The translations under genes and the position numbers were made by a program. A stretch of 11,320 nucleotides of DNA from Arthrobacter sp. (GTDB lineage Bacteria > Actinomycetota > Actinomycetes > Actinomycetales > Micrococcaceae). Location of the stretch: assembly GCA_025464545.1 (NCBI GenBank), contig JAODMA010000391.1, positions 1 through 11,320 on the forward strand, in the 5' to 3' direction. Each line of letters begins with the position of its first letter. Positions within the stretch are counted from its first letter, which is position 1. Of this stretch, positions 1-6,188 are shown one piece after another. The notes beneath the pieces were generated by a model, which did no database searches, had not been told where the DNA came from, and saw nothing but the letters and a program-made list of their open reading frames with translations.

Positions 1-475
1 CGAACCCGGCCTCTGTCGCTGAACCGCGCCCACCATTCGGCCTGACTGCCTCCTGACCCCTCCGCTCCCTGCCTGGTGTCCCTGAGCTAGGACCCCGGAG
101 CCGAGACAATACGGACCTCCGTTTCCCGGAGGTTCTCTGACAGCCGGCTGAACAGGCGGAACCACGCGGTTGCGCAGCATCCCCATAGTTCGGAACCCAG
201 CTTCCTGTTGGGGCTGCGGCGCTCTCGCGTCAAGGGGCCATTCTTCGCTTTGCGAATCCAATGAATTGCTTCGGCCATTTCTATGCCCGATGCGGCTTTT
301 TCTTCCTCAAATTACAGAGGCTTAATTGGCCTGCGCAATTTCTTTCCCTTTCCCCGGCAATGCCTCGGAAAGGTCCACAGTGACTAGTGCCAGCACCACC
401 CCAGTCCGCCCGTACGGCACAAAGCCCGGCGGCACCAACACCTGCAACTCCAGGCACCGAAGGGAGGTGGCCACC
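1..475. other. Gene-poor left region, some hairpins
   Basis: I see no gene I can support here. Frames at the left edge close quickly on the plus strand (stops by about position 56). Minus-strand ORFs lack a convincing ribosome binding site and family resemblance. The stretch is less GC-biased than the genes to the right. It contains a 7-bp inverted repeat, ACCTCCG at 115-121 with CGGAGGT at 127-133. It also has an imperfect stem pairing CGCAG 173-177 and CCCC 181-184 with 210-218. Neither is followed by a clear T-tract, so calling them terminators would be a guess. Confidence 0.5.
461..467 (+). promoter_or_regulatory. Strong Shine-Dalgarno for small ORF
   Basis: AGGGAGG at 461-467 is close to a full match to the 16S anti-Shine-Dalgarno sequence. 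It lies 8 nt before the ATG at 476 and 11 nt before a second ATG at 479, so it favours 476 as the start. Confidence 0.5.
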
Positions 476-616
476 ATGATGCAAAAGCTTAGGGCCATCC
501 TGTTCCTCGGGCGGAAGCCGGCTCCGCGGCAACTGACGCCGTTCAACGGCCCGCTCCTGGACCAGAAGCGTGAAGACGTATTCGTCGCTTTGCACCGGAT
601 GGGCAACCTCCGCTGA
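476..616 (+). CDS. Possible small protein, 46 aa, unknown function
   Basis: I do not recognise this protein. The 46-residue product begins MMQKLRAILFLGRKPAP and ends HRMGNLR. It is basic at its ends, with a short hydrophobic stretch (AILFL) that is too short for a membrane span. Two points support a real gene: the near-perfect ribosome binding site 8 nt upstream, and third-codon positions that are mostly G or C, as in the large genes here. The frame is open upstream to about 326, but that part reads as non-coding and has only a TTG start, so the ATG at 476 is preferred. There is no close downstream partner. A rho-independent terminator about 105 bp beyond the stop could end its transcript. 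It could also be a chance ORF. Confidence 0.4.
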   Translation: MMQKLRAILFLGRKPAPRQLTPFNGPLLDQKREDVFVALHRMGNLR

Positions 617-695
617 CGCCAGGACTTCAGGTCCCCGCCCTCGGGACGCGGGTCCACGAGCTCCGAAGAACCAGGCGAGCTAGAAGGAAAAACTG

Positions 696-845
696 ATGCG
701 TCCCATCGGATCTGATGCCCTGGGAGCCCATGCGGCGACGCGTGGGCTCCTCCTTTTAACGGCCGGGGTGACAGGAATGGGCTGCACGGACTCCGGGTAC
801 ACCGCGGCAACCAGGCTCAGCGTGACCGGAGTGCTGCCCCGGTAA
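696..845 (+). CDS. Doubtful 49-aa ORF across a terminator
   Basis: The ATG at 696 is preceded by AGAAGG (682-687) at 8 nt spacing, and the frame runs to a TAA at 843-845. The product has a hydrophobic core (GLLLLTAGVTGMG) followed by Cys30, which superficially resembles a lipoprotein signal. However, the residues before the cysteine (GMG) do not fit the usual lipobox. The ORF also runs through a strong terminator hairpin at 723-757, whose structure could by itself explain the base pattern. Third-position GC is lower than in neighbouring genes. The stop lies within the likely promoter of the next gene. I list it because of the ribosome binding site, but it may be chance. Confidence 0.2.
   Translation: MRPIGSDALGAHAATRGLLLLTAGVTGMGCTDSGYTAATRLSVTGVLPR
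723..757 (+). terminator. Rho-independent terminator, 12-bp stem
   Basis: Positions 723-734 pair with 739-750 (one G-U pair) around a GCGA tetraloop (735-738) of the stable GNRA class. The sequence TCCTTTT (751-757) follows. This would end transcription from the left region before the glycosyltransferase gene, so that gene needs its own promoter. Confidence 0.75.
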
Positions 846-848
846 GCT
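822..848 (+). promoter_or_regulatory. Candidate leaderless promoter for GT87 gene
   Basis: The hexamer TAAGCT (843-848) fits the actinobacterial -10 pattern TAnnnT and ends 7 nt before the ATG at 856. Transcription would therefore start at or next to the start codon. A weak -35 candidate, GTGACC, lies at 822-827 with a short 15-bp spacer. Inferred from sequence only. Confidence 0.4.
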
Positions 849-855
849 CAAGGGC

Positions 856-2325
856 ATGCAGGAGATAAAGCCGCCGGAGCACCGCAAGCGCCTCCGACTG
901 GTCATCCCGAGCCGCAGCGACCTGTTACTACGGAACTTCACGGAACTTATCGGGGGGCCAATGGGCCACCGCGCGGCGCCCGGCGTCGTCTCCCCGGGAT
1001 TCTTCACCGTGGAGCGCGTCCTGATCATGCTTACCGTGCTGGCCGCCCTGCTCGGGATCCTCCTCAAGTCCTACTGCCGGACCAAGGGTTGGGAAACGCC
1101 GGGGCAGTTCTATTCGGCGTGCTACTCGGACTTCCCTGAACTGTTCCGGAACCGTGGACTCGGAGACGGCGCCTTCCCGTTCGTGACCAGGGAAACGTTC
1201 TTCGAGTATCCCGTGTTGATGGGACTCATTGCCGGAGCAACGGCGCTCCTGGTGCCGGGCGAAGGGCCCACAAGCGAACGCGTCCTGGCGTATTTCGATG
1301 TCAATGCCGCCCTGATCGTGGCCGTCTGGATCATCACGGTGCTGGCCACGGCCCGGATGGCCCGTCGGCGGCCATGGGACGCGGCTATGGTGGCCGTGGC
1401 ACCCGGAATTGTGCTGGCTGGAACCATCAATTGGGACATGTGGGCAGTCGGACTGCTGGCCCTGGGCATGTACTTCTTCTCCCGGGACAAACTGATGCTG
1501 GCGGGGATCTTCATCGGCCTCGGCACGGCGACCAAGCTTTACCCCATGCTGATCCTGGGTGCGGTTCTGCTGCTGGCCCTGCGGACGGGCCGGTTCCGCC
1601 CGCTGCTGGTCACGGCGGCGTCCGCCGCCGCGGCCTGGCTTGCCGTCAACCTGCCCGTGGCCGCCCTCAACCCGGAGGGCTGGAAGTATTTTTACGAATT
1701 CACGCAGGACCGGCCCGCTGGATACAGCTCGCCATGGTTTGCCTACAACCTCGTCGCCGGACGCCTTGGCTGGCTGCCCCTGCAGGCCGAAGCCATCAAC
1801 ACCCTGGCCTTGAACCTCTTCGTCATGGCCTGCGCCCTGATCGCCGTACTGGCCCTGACCGCAGCACGGCGGCCCAGGCTCGCCCAGTTGGCCTTCCTGA
1901 TCGTGGCGGCGTTCATCCTGACCAATAAGGTCTACTCGCCCCAGTTCGTGCTCTGGCTCATTCCGTTGGTCGCCCTCGCCCGGCCGCGCTGGCGCGACTT
2001 CCTGATCTGGCAAACGATTGAGGGCCTGCACTGGGCTGCTGTCTGGATGTATCTTGGGCAGGTGACGAGCGGCGGAGTGTCCCAGCACAATATCGACATG
2101 CCGTATTACGTCCTGGCCGTGGTGTTCCACATGCTGGCCACGGGGTACCTGATGGCGCGCGTAGCGTGGGATATCTGGGACCCCGACTACGACATCATCC
2201 GGCGCCACGACATGGATGACCCGCAGGGCGGTCCCTTCGACCGGGCCCCGGACTGGCTGCGGGTTGACCCCGCACGGCCGTCGGCATCGCTGGTGCCCTG
2301 GCGAAAGGCCACGGCCGATGCCTGA
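856..2325 (+). CDS. GT87-family membrane glycosyltransferase
   Basis: This 489-aa multi-pass membrane protein resembles the GT87 (DUF2029) group of GT-C glycosyltransferases. These use polyprenyl-phosphate sugar donors, typically mannose, on the outer face of the membrane. About ten hydrophobic spans are visible from residue 53 to 435, including 53-70, 118-133, 150-166, 180-209, 213-242, 250-271 and 317-335. Family-like stretches are FEYPVLMG (about 116-123) and TNKVYSPQFVLW (about 356-367); the latter is typical of GT87. The C-terminal 50 residues are hydrophilic and probably cytoplasmic. It looks closest to the Rv0051-type proteins of actinobacteria, whose acceptor is not settled. An internal ATG at 961 exists, but residues 16-36 (IPSRSDLLLRN, then ELIGGPMG) look like conserved family sequence, which supports 856. 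No good ribosome binding site is seen, consistent with leaderless translation. It overlaps the next gene by 8 nt. Confidence 0.8.
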   Translation: MQEIKPPEHRKRLRLVIPSRSDLLLRNFTELIGGPMGHRAAPGVVSPGFFTVERVLIMLTVLAALLGILLKSYCRTKGWETPGQFYSACYSDFPELFRNRGLGDGAFPFVTRETFFEYPVLMGLIAGATALLVPGEGPTSERVLAYFDVNAALIVAVWIITVLATARMARRRPWDAAMVAVAPGIVLAGTINWDMWAVGLLALGMYFFSRDKLMLAGIFIGLGTATKLYPMLILGAVLLLALRTGRFRPLLVTAASAAAAWLAVNLPVAALNPEGWKYFYEFTQDRPAGYSSPWFAYNLVAGRLGWLPLQAEAINTLALNLFVMACALIAVLALTAARRPRLAQLAFLIVAAFILTNKVYSPQFVLWLIPLVALARPRWRDFLIWQTIEGLHWAAVWMYLGQVTSGGVSQHNIDMPYYVLAVVFHMLATGYLMARVAWDIWDPDYDIIRRHDMDDPQGGPFDRAPDWLRVDPARPSASLVPWRKATADA

Positions 2326-3757
2326 CGTCGCCGTCGTCGGTTCCGGCCCCAATGGACTCGCCGCAGCGGTGACGCTTGCCCGTGCCGGGCTCAAAGTGCA
2401 TGTCTATGAGGCGGCCGCCACGTGGGGCGGCGGTGTGCGCACCGCGGAGCTGATGGAACCCGGCCACCTTCATGACATTTGCTCGGCGGTGCACCCCATG
2501 GTCCTGGCCTCCCCTTTCTTCCGCGAGTTCGGGCTGTCCCGGCGGATCCGGCTGGAGGTGCCGGAGCTTTCGTACGGTTCACCGCTCGACGGCGGACGTG
2601 CAGCTTTGGCGTACCACTCGCTGGAACGGACCGCCGCCGGGCTGGGCCGGGACGGCGAGGCGTTCCGCCGCCTCATGGCCCCGCTCGTGGACCGGGTGGA
2701 GGGGATAACGGACCTGACTCTCAACCAGTTGCTCCGGGTGCCGCGGGACCCGGTCGCGGCCGGGCTGTTCGGTCTCCGCACCCTGGAACAGGGCTCGAGG
2801 CTCTGGGGACTCAGGTTTCGGGAAGACCTGGCGCCGGCCCTCCTGAGCGGGGTCGCCGCCCACGCCGTCTCACCCCTGCCCGCCCTGGCCTCCGCGGGGG
2901 CAGGACTCATGCTCGGGGCACTGGCCCATGCCGGCGGCTGGCCGGTGCCGCTCGGGGGCTCAGTTGCTATCGCCGAGGCCATGGTTGCGGACCTCGAGGC
3001 CCATGGCGGTGTGGTGGAAACGGAGGCGCGGATCGACTCGTTGGCGGAGCTTCCCCCGGTCCGGGCCACCCTGCTCGACGTCGCTCCGCCCGGACTGCTC
3101 CGGCTGGCGGAGGGAAGATTTCCGGACAGGTACCGGCGCGCCCTCGAGTCGTTCCGCTTCGGAAATGGCGCCTGCAAGGTCGATTTCATCCTCTCCGGCC
3201 CGGTGCCCTGGGCTGCCCCGGGGCTTGCCGACGCCGGAACCGTGCACGTCGGCGGCACGCGGGAGGATATGGCCGAGGCGGAGAAGCTGGTCGCTGCAGG
3301 CCGGCATCCGGAGCGACCCTACGTTTTGGTTTCCCAGCCGTCACGCTTCGACGCCTCGCGTGCGCCGGAGGGACGGCACATCCTCTGGAGCTACTGCCAC
3401 GTTCCCGCTGGTTCCACCGTGGACATGGGCGAGGCCGTGATTGCCCAGCTGGAGCGCTTTGCGCCTGGATTCCGTGACGTCGTGGTGCGCTACAAGGTGA
3501 CAACGGCGGCGGGACTGGCGGACTACAACGAGAACTATGTCGGGGGCGACTTCAGTGCCGGCCTGATGGACCTCCGGGGCGTGGTCCAGCGGCCGGTGCT
3601 CGGGCCCGTCCCGTGGCGGACTCCGCTCCGCGGGGTGTACCTCTGCTCCTCGTCGACGCCCCCGGGCCCCGGCGTGACCGGCATGCCGGGGTTCCACGCG
3701 GCAAAATATGCCTTGAAGGACATATTCGGCCTCCCGGTGCCGCCCCTCGGCGTTTAG
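2318..3757 (+). CDS. FAD-dependent oxidoreductase, phytoene desaturase-like
   Basis: This 479-aa flavoprotein belongs to the amine oxidase/phytoene desaturase superfamily, nearest in look to PYROXD2-like proteins. The N-terminal Rossmann dinucleotide-binding motif is clear: VVGSGPNGLAAA with glycines at 8, 10 and 13, and acidic Glu31 at the end of the second strand to hold the FAD ribose. The C-terminal FAD-contact segment is GVYLCSSSTPPGPGVTGMPG (about 429-448), also typical. DICSAVHPMVLASPFF (53-68) matches the substrate-side segment of this subgroup. There is no signal peptide or membrane span. The frame is open 34 codons further upstream inside the glycosyltransferase gene. The ATG at 2318 is chosen because the Rossmann fold starts directly after it and it gives an 8-nt overlap typical of translational coupling. 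The substrate is unknown. Pairing with a polyprenyl-sugar enzyme could hint at an isoprenoid or lipid substrate, but that is inference. Confidence 0.85.
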   Translation: MPDVAVVGSGPNGLAAAVTLARAGLKVHVYEAAATWGGGVRTAELMEPGHLHDICSAVHPMVLASPFFREFGLSRRIRLEVPELSYGSPLDGGRAALAYHSLERTAAGLGRDGEAFRRLMAPLVDRVEGITDLTLNQLLRVPRDPVAAGLFGLRTLEQGSRLWGLRFREDLAPALLSGVAAHAVSPLPALASAGAGLMLGALAHAGGWPVPLGGSVAIAEAMVADLEAHGGVVETEARIDSLAELPPVRATLLDVAPPGLLRLAEGRFPDRYRRALESFRFGNGACKVDFILSGPVPWAAPGLADAGTVHVGGTREDMAEAEKLVAAGRHPERPYVLVSQPSRFDASRAPEGRHILWSYCHVPAGSTVDMGEAVIAQLERFAPGFRDVVVRYKVTTAAGLADYNENYVGGDFSAGLMDLRGVVQRPVLGPVPWRTPLRGVYLCSSSTPPGPGVTGMPGFHAAKYALKDIFGLPVPPLGV

Positions 3758-3770
3758 GGCTTCGAAGCCC
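3757..3770. repeat. 14-bp perfect palindrome after oxidoreductase stop
   Basis: GGGCTTCGAAGCCC starts at the last base of the TAG stop codon. It could fold as a short 5-bp hairpin with a UCGA loop, but no T-tract follows. It is therefore a weak terminator candidate at best, or a chance palindrome. Confidence 0.35.
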
Positions 3771-3804
3771 GGCTTCAGTCCCGGGATGGGCTCACGCGCC
3801 GCAG

Positions 3805-4095
3805 GGCGGAGAACTTGCGGTCCAGCATGCCGCCGACCGTATCCGTCAGCGCGACCAAGCCGGTGTCGTGGGGTGGACGGCGTCACCGCGACCGGCAGGA
3901 TCAAGGCGGGCGAGGCCGGACAGCCCGCCCCGCCGGTGCTCATCCCTGGGCCATCGGGCCATCGCCAAGCAGCTGTTCATCTCCGAGGCAACGGTCAAGA
4001 CCCACCTCGGGCACATTTGCGGCACGCTCGGAGTGGACAACCGCACGGCGGCGATCTCCGTGGCCGGGCAGCGCAGGATCATCCGGCGCTTCTGA
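3805..4095 (+). pseudogene. Decayed LuxR-type response regulator, 3' remnant
   Basis: The last 49 codons before the TGA at 4093-4095 (from 3946) encode the DNA-binding half of a LuxR/GerE helix-turn-helix. The core reads AIAKQLFISEATVKTHLGHI and is followed by LGVDNRTAAISVA, the recognition helix and following helix of NarL/FixJ response regulators. The receiver domain with its phospho-aspartate is absent, as is a proper LTxREx(E)VL first helix. Just upstream (3805-3860) the same frame reads GGELAVQHAADRIRQ, like a worn inter-domain linker. Another frame reads PPVLI near 3930-3943, suggesting a frameshift just before 3946. The same frame is open back to 3613, but that start lies inside the oxidoreductase gene. 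The remnant should not make a working regulator. Confidence 0.6.
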
Positions 4096-4132
4096 GTGCG
4101 CGATGTGACGCGGTAATGTCTGCGGCTCGGGG

Positions 4133-4138
4133 GATAAT
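4133..4138 (+). promoter_or_regulatory. Candidate -10 box, leaderless start
   Basis: GATAAT (5 of 6 bases match TATAAT) ends 6 nt before the GTG at 4145, as expected for a leaderless transcript. No clear -35 hexamer is visible at 16-18 bp. An alternative reading is that GGGGGA (4129-4134) serves as a ribosome binding site 10 nt from the start. Confidence 0.35.
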
Positions 4139-4144
4139 GGCGCG

Positions 4145-6130
4145 GTGGGGAACTCATCGAAACTTTCACTTGTCCTTATTGGTCTCATTCTCGGCGCCTC
4201 CCTGGTGGCGTGCGACGACGGCCGCGCCGGCGCCCAGGATGCCGCGAAACAGCTCGCGTCCGCCGTTGCGGCGCTGGACGTCGGCTCCGTCGCGTTCGAC
4301 GGCAAGGACGCCGGGGCCGCGAACGAGCAGCTCAAGGGTGTCTTCCAGGCCCTCGATCCGGACAAACCGTCCGTGGAGGCGGGTGAGCTGAAGCTGGAGT
4401 CGGGAACGGCCACGGTGCCGCTGACTTACAGCTGGAACATCGGTCCCAAGGAGTGGAAGTACACGGTCTCCGCCCAGCTGAAAAAGTCCGGCGCCAAGTG
4501 GCTGACGGTCTGGAACCCGGCCATGCTGGTGCCCGAGCTGGCTGACGGAGAAATTCTCAGCATGTCGGCGGAGTCGCCGCAGCGCGCGGCCATCCTCGGC
4601 GCCGGTGACGTTCCGCTGGTCACCTACCGGCCGGTGGTGAACGTTGGCATCGACAAACCACTGCTCGGCGGGGCCGACGCCACGGCTTCCGCCACCAAAA
4701 TCGCCCAGCTGGTGGGAGTGGACCCGGCGGCCTATGTGCGGCAGGTGGAGGCGACCGGAGCGGAGGCCTTCGTTGCCGCCATCACTCTGCGCGAAGACGG
4801 CCGAACGGTCACCGACGAGCAGATTGCCGCGATTCCCGGAGCCCGGGCCATCCCCGGCTCGCTCCCGCTGGCTCCGACGCGGACCTTTGCCCGGGCCCTG
4901 CTTGGCACCGCCGCCCCGGCCAGCGCCGAGCAGATCGAAGCATCCAACGGGGCGCTGAAGCCCGGAGACACCACCGGCACCGGCGGTCTCCAGCAGCAAT
5001 ACGACGCCCAGTTGCGCGGTACCGATGCGACCGTGATCCGGGCTCAGAAAGCCGGCCTGACCGCTGCGGAACTCCAGGCCTCCCCAGATCCGCGGAGGAT
5101 CCTCTTCCAGGTGGAGGGGACGCCCGGAACACCGCTGAAGACCACCTTGGATCTGAACCTCCAGCAGCTCGCCGAGGGTGTCCTGGCCAAGGTGGGACCG
5201 GCATCCGCGATCGTGGCCCTTCGTCCGTCCACCGGCGCCGTGCTCGCGGCTGCGTCCGGTCCCGGCAGCAACGGCTACGACACGGCCCTGCTGGGGCAGT
5301 ACGCCCCGGGCTCGATCTTTAAAATCGTGGATTCGCTGGCCATGCTCCGCAACGGCATGACCCCCGAATCCATGGTTGAATGCCCCGAGACCCTCACCGT
5401 TGACGGGCGGACCTTCAAGAACGCCGAAGGCTACCCCGCGTCCTCGCTCGGTTCGGTCACGCTCCGTGACGCCTTCGCCCACTCCTGCAACACCGCCTTC
5501 ATTAATGCCCGGGACGGTGTCAGCCAGGCGCAGCTGGAAAGTGCCGCCACGTCACTGGGCGTCGCTGTCGAAGCCCCAGCCCTCGGCGCTGCCGCGTTCC
5601 TGGGTTCTGTCCCCGGCGAGGCCCAAGGTACCGAGCACGCCGCCTCGATGATCGGCCAAGGCAAGGTGCTGCTGTCCCCGCTGGCCGCCGCCGTCATGGC
5701 AGGTTCGGTGGGCAAGGGCGCGCCCGTCGAACCACAGCTGGTGTTGAATCCGGGTGCGGGCACCCCGGACCCGTCCGCTGCGCCGACAGCGTCCACGCCG
5801 GCGCCGGTCGCCACGCCGACCGTTTCCGCCGAGCCCCCCGCGGAAACCTCGGTCACCCCTGTGACGGCGGCCGAGGCGGCCTCGCTGGCGGACATGATGC
5901 GCGCCGTGGTGACCTCCGGGCACGCGGGCTTCCTCGCCACAGTGCCGGGCGCTCCGGTAGGCGCCAAGACCGGCACAGCCGAATTCGGCAATGAGGATCC
6001 GCCCAAGACCCATGCCTGGATCGTGGCCGTGCACGGTGACCTCGCTGTTGCCGTGTTCGTCGAGGACGGCGGGCTCGGCGCCACCACATCCGGGCCGCTG
6101 CTTAAGGAGTTCCTCACCGCCGCGGGCTGA
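4145..6130 (+). CDS. Class B penicillin-binding lipoprotein, MecA_N type
   Basis: This is a peptidoglycan D,D-transpeptidase of 661 aa. The N-terminus is a signal sequence ending in the lipobox SLVAC (Cys23), so the protein is probably lipid-anchored outside the membrane instead of carried on a transmembrane helix. Residues about 28-130 fit the NTF2-like MecA_N domain, ending WLTVWNPAMLVPEL as in PBP2a-type proteins. Residues about 140-310 fit the pedestal/dimerisation domain. The transpeptidase domain, about 330-660, has all three catalytic motifs: SIFK (Ser390, Lys393), SCN (Ser447-Asn449) and KTG (608-610, within AKTGTAEF). The architecture matches mycobacterial PBP-lipo (Rv2864c) and staphylococcal MecA. 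A Pro/Ala/Thr-rich stretch, about 545-585, interrupts the domain before the KTG motif and is unusual. The GTG start is set by the signal peptide; no ATG fits. The ABC-F gene follows after 58 bp. Confidence 0.92.
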   Translation: MGNSSKLSLVLIGLILGASLVACDDGRAGAQDAAKQLASAVAALDVGSVAFDGKDAGAANEQLKGVFQALDPDKPSVEAGELKLESGTATVPLTYSWNIGPKEWKYTVSAQLKKSGAKWLTVWNPAMLVPELADGEILSMSAESPQRAAILGAGDVPLVTYRPVVNVGIDKPLLGGADATASATKIAQLVGVDPAAYVRQVEATGAEAFVAAITLREDGRTVTDEQIAAIPGARAIPGSLPLAPTRTFARALLGTAAPASAEQIEASNGALKPGDTTGTGGLQQQYDAQLRGTDATVIRAQKAGLTAAELQASPDPRRILFQVEGTPGTPLKTTLDLNLQQLAEGVLAKVGPASAIVALRPSTGAVLAAASGPGSNGYDTALLGQYAPGSIFKIVDSLAMLRNGMTPESMVECPETLTVDGRTFKNAEGYPASSLGSVTLRDAFAHSCNTAFINARDGVSQAQLESAATSLGVAVEAPALGAAAFLGSVPGEAQGTEHAASMIGQGKVLLSPLAAAVMAGSVGKGAPVEPQLVLNPGAGTPDPSAAPTASTPAPVATPTVSAEPPAETSVTPVTAAEAASLADMMRAVVTSGHAGFLATVPGAPVGAKTGTAEFGNEDPPKTHAWIVAVHGDLAVAVFVEDGGLGATTSGPLLKEFLTAAG

Positions 6131-6173
6131 GACAGGTGCCGGCGCCGCTCCAACAACCCGCGCTGCGGTCCAT

Positions 6174-6180
6174 GGGAAGA
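6174..6180 (+). promoter_or_regulatory. Ribosome binding site fixing ABC-F GTG start
   Basis: GGGAAGA lies 8 nt before the GTG at 6189. The reading frame is open 66 codons further upstream, overlapping the end of the penicillin-binding protein gene. This site and the start of recognisable ABC sequence (AHIDVSNID) select 6189. Confidence 0.6.
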
Positions 6181-6188
6181 TTGACTGC

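Noticed and set aside
1..56. Possible 3' end of a gene entering from the left (plus-strand frame with a stop at 54-56)
   Set aside because: Too short to judge. Codon bias does not separate it from the other frames, and no family resemblance is visible.
110..220. Hairpin cluster as a structured RNA or riboswitch
   Set aside because: The stems are short and bulged, no known riboswitch core is recognised, and no gene starts directly downstream.
87..278. 63-aa minus-strand ORF
   Set aside because: No spaced ribosome binding site, an odd Trp/Arg-rich composition and no recognisable family. It lies in a hairpin-rich non-coding stretch.
322..810. 162-aa minus-strand ORF
   Set aside because: It runs through the strong plus-strand terminator and both small plus-strand ORFs. 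Its composition looks like an antisense shadow.
928..2394. 488-aa minus-strand ORF opposite the glycosyltransferase
   Set aside because: It is a mirror-frame shadow of a GC-rich gene. The product is low-complexity (Gln/Gly/Arg/His) with no domain.
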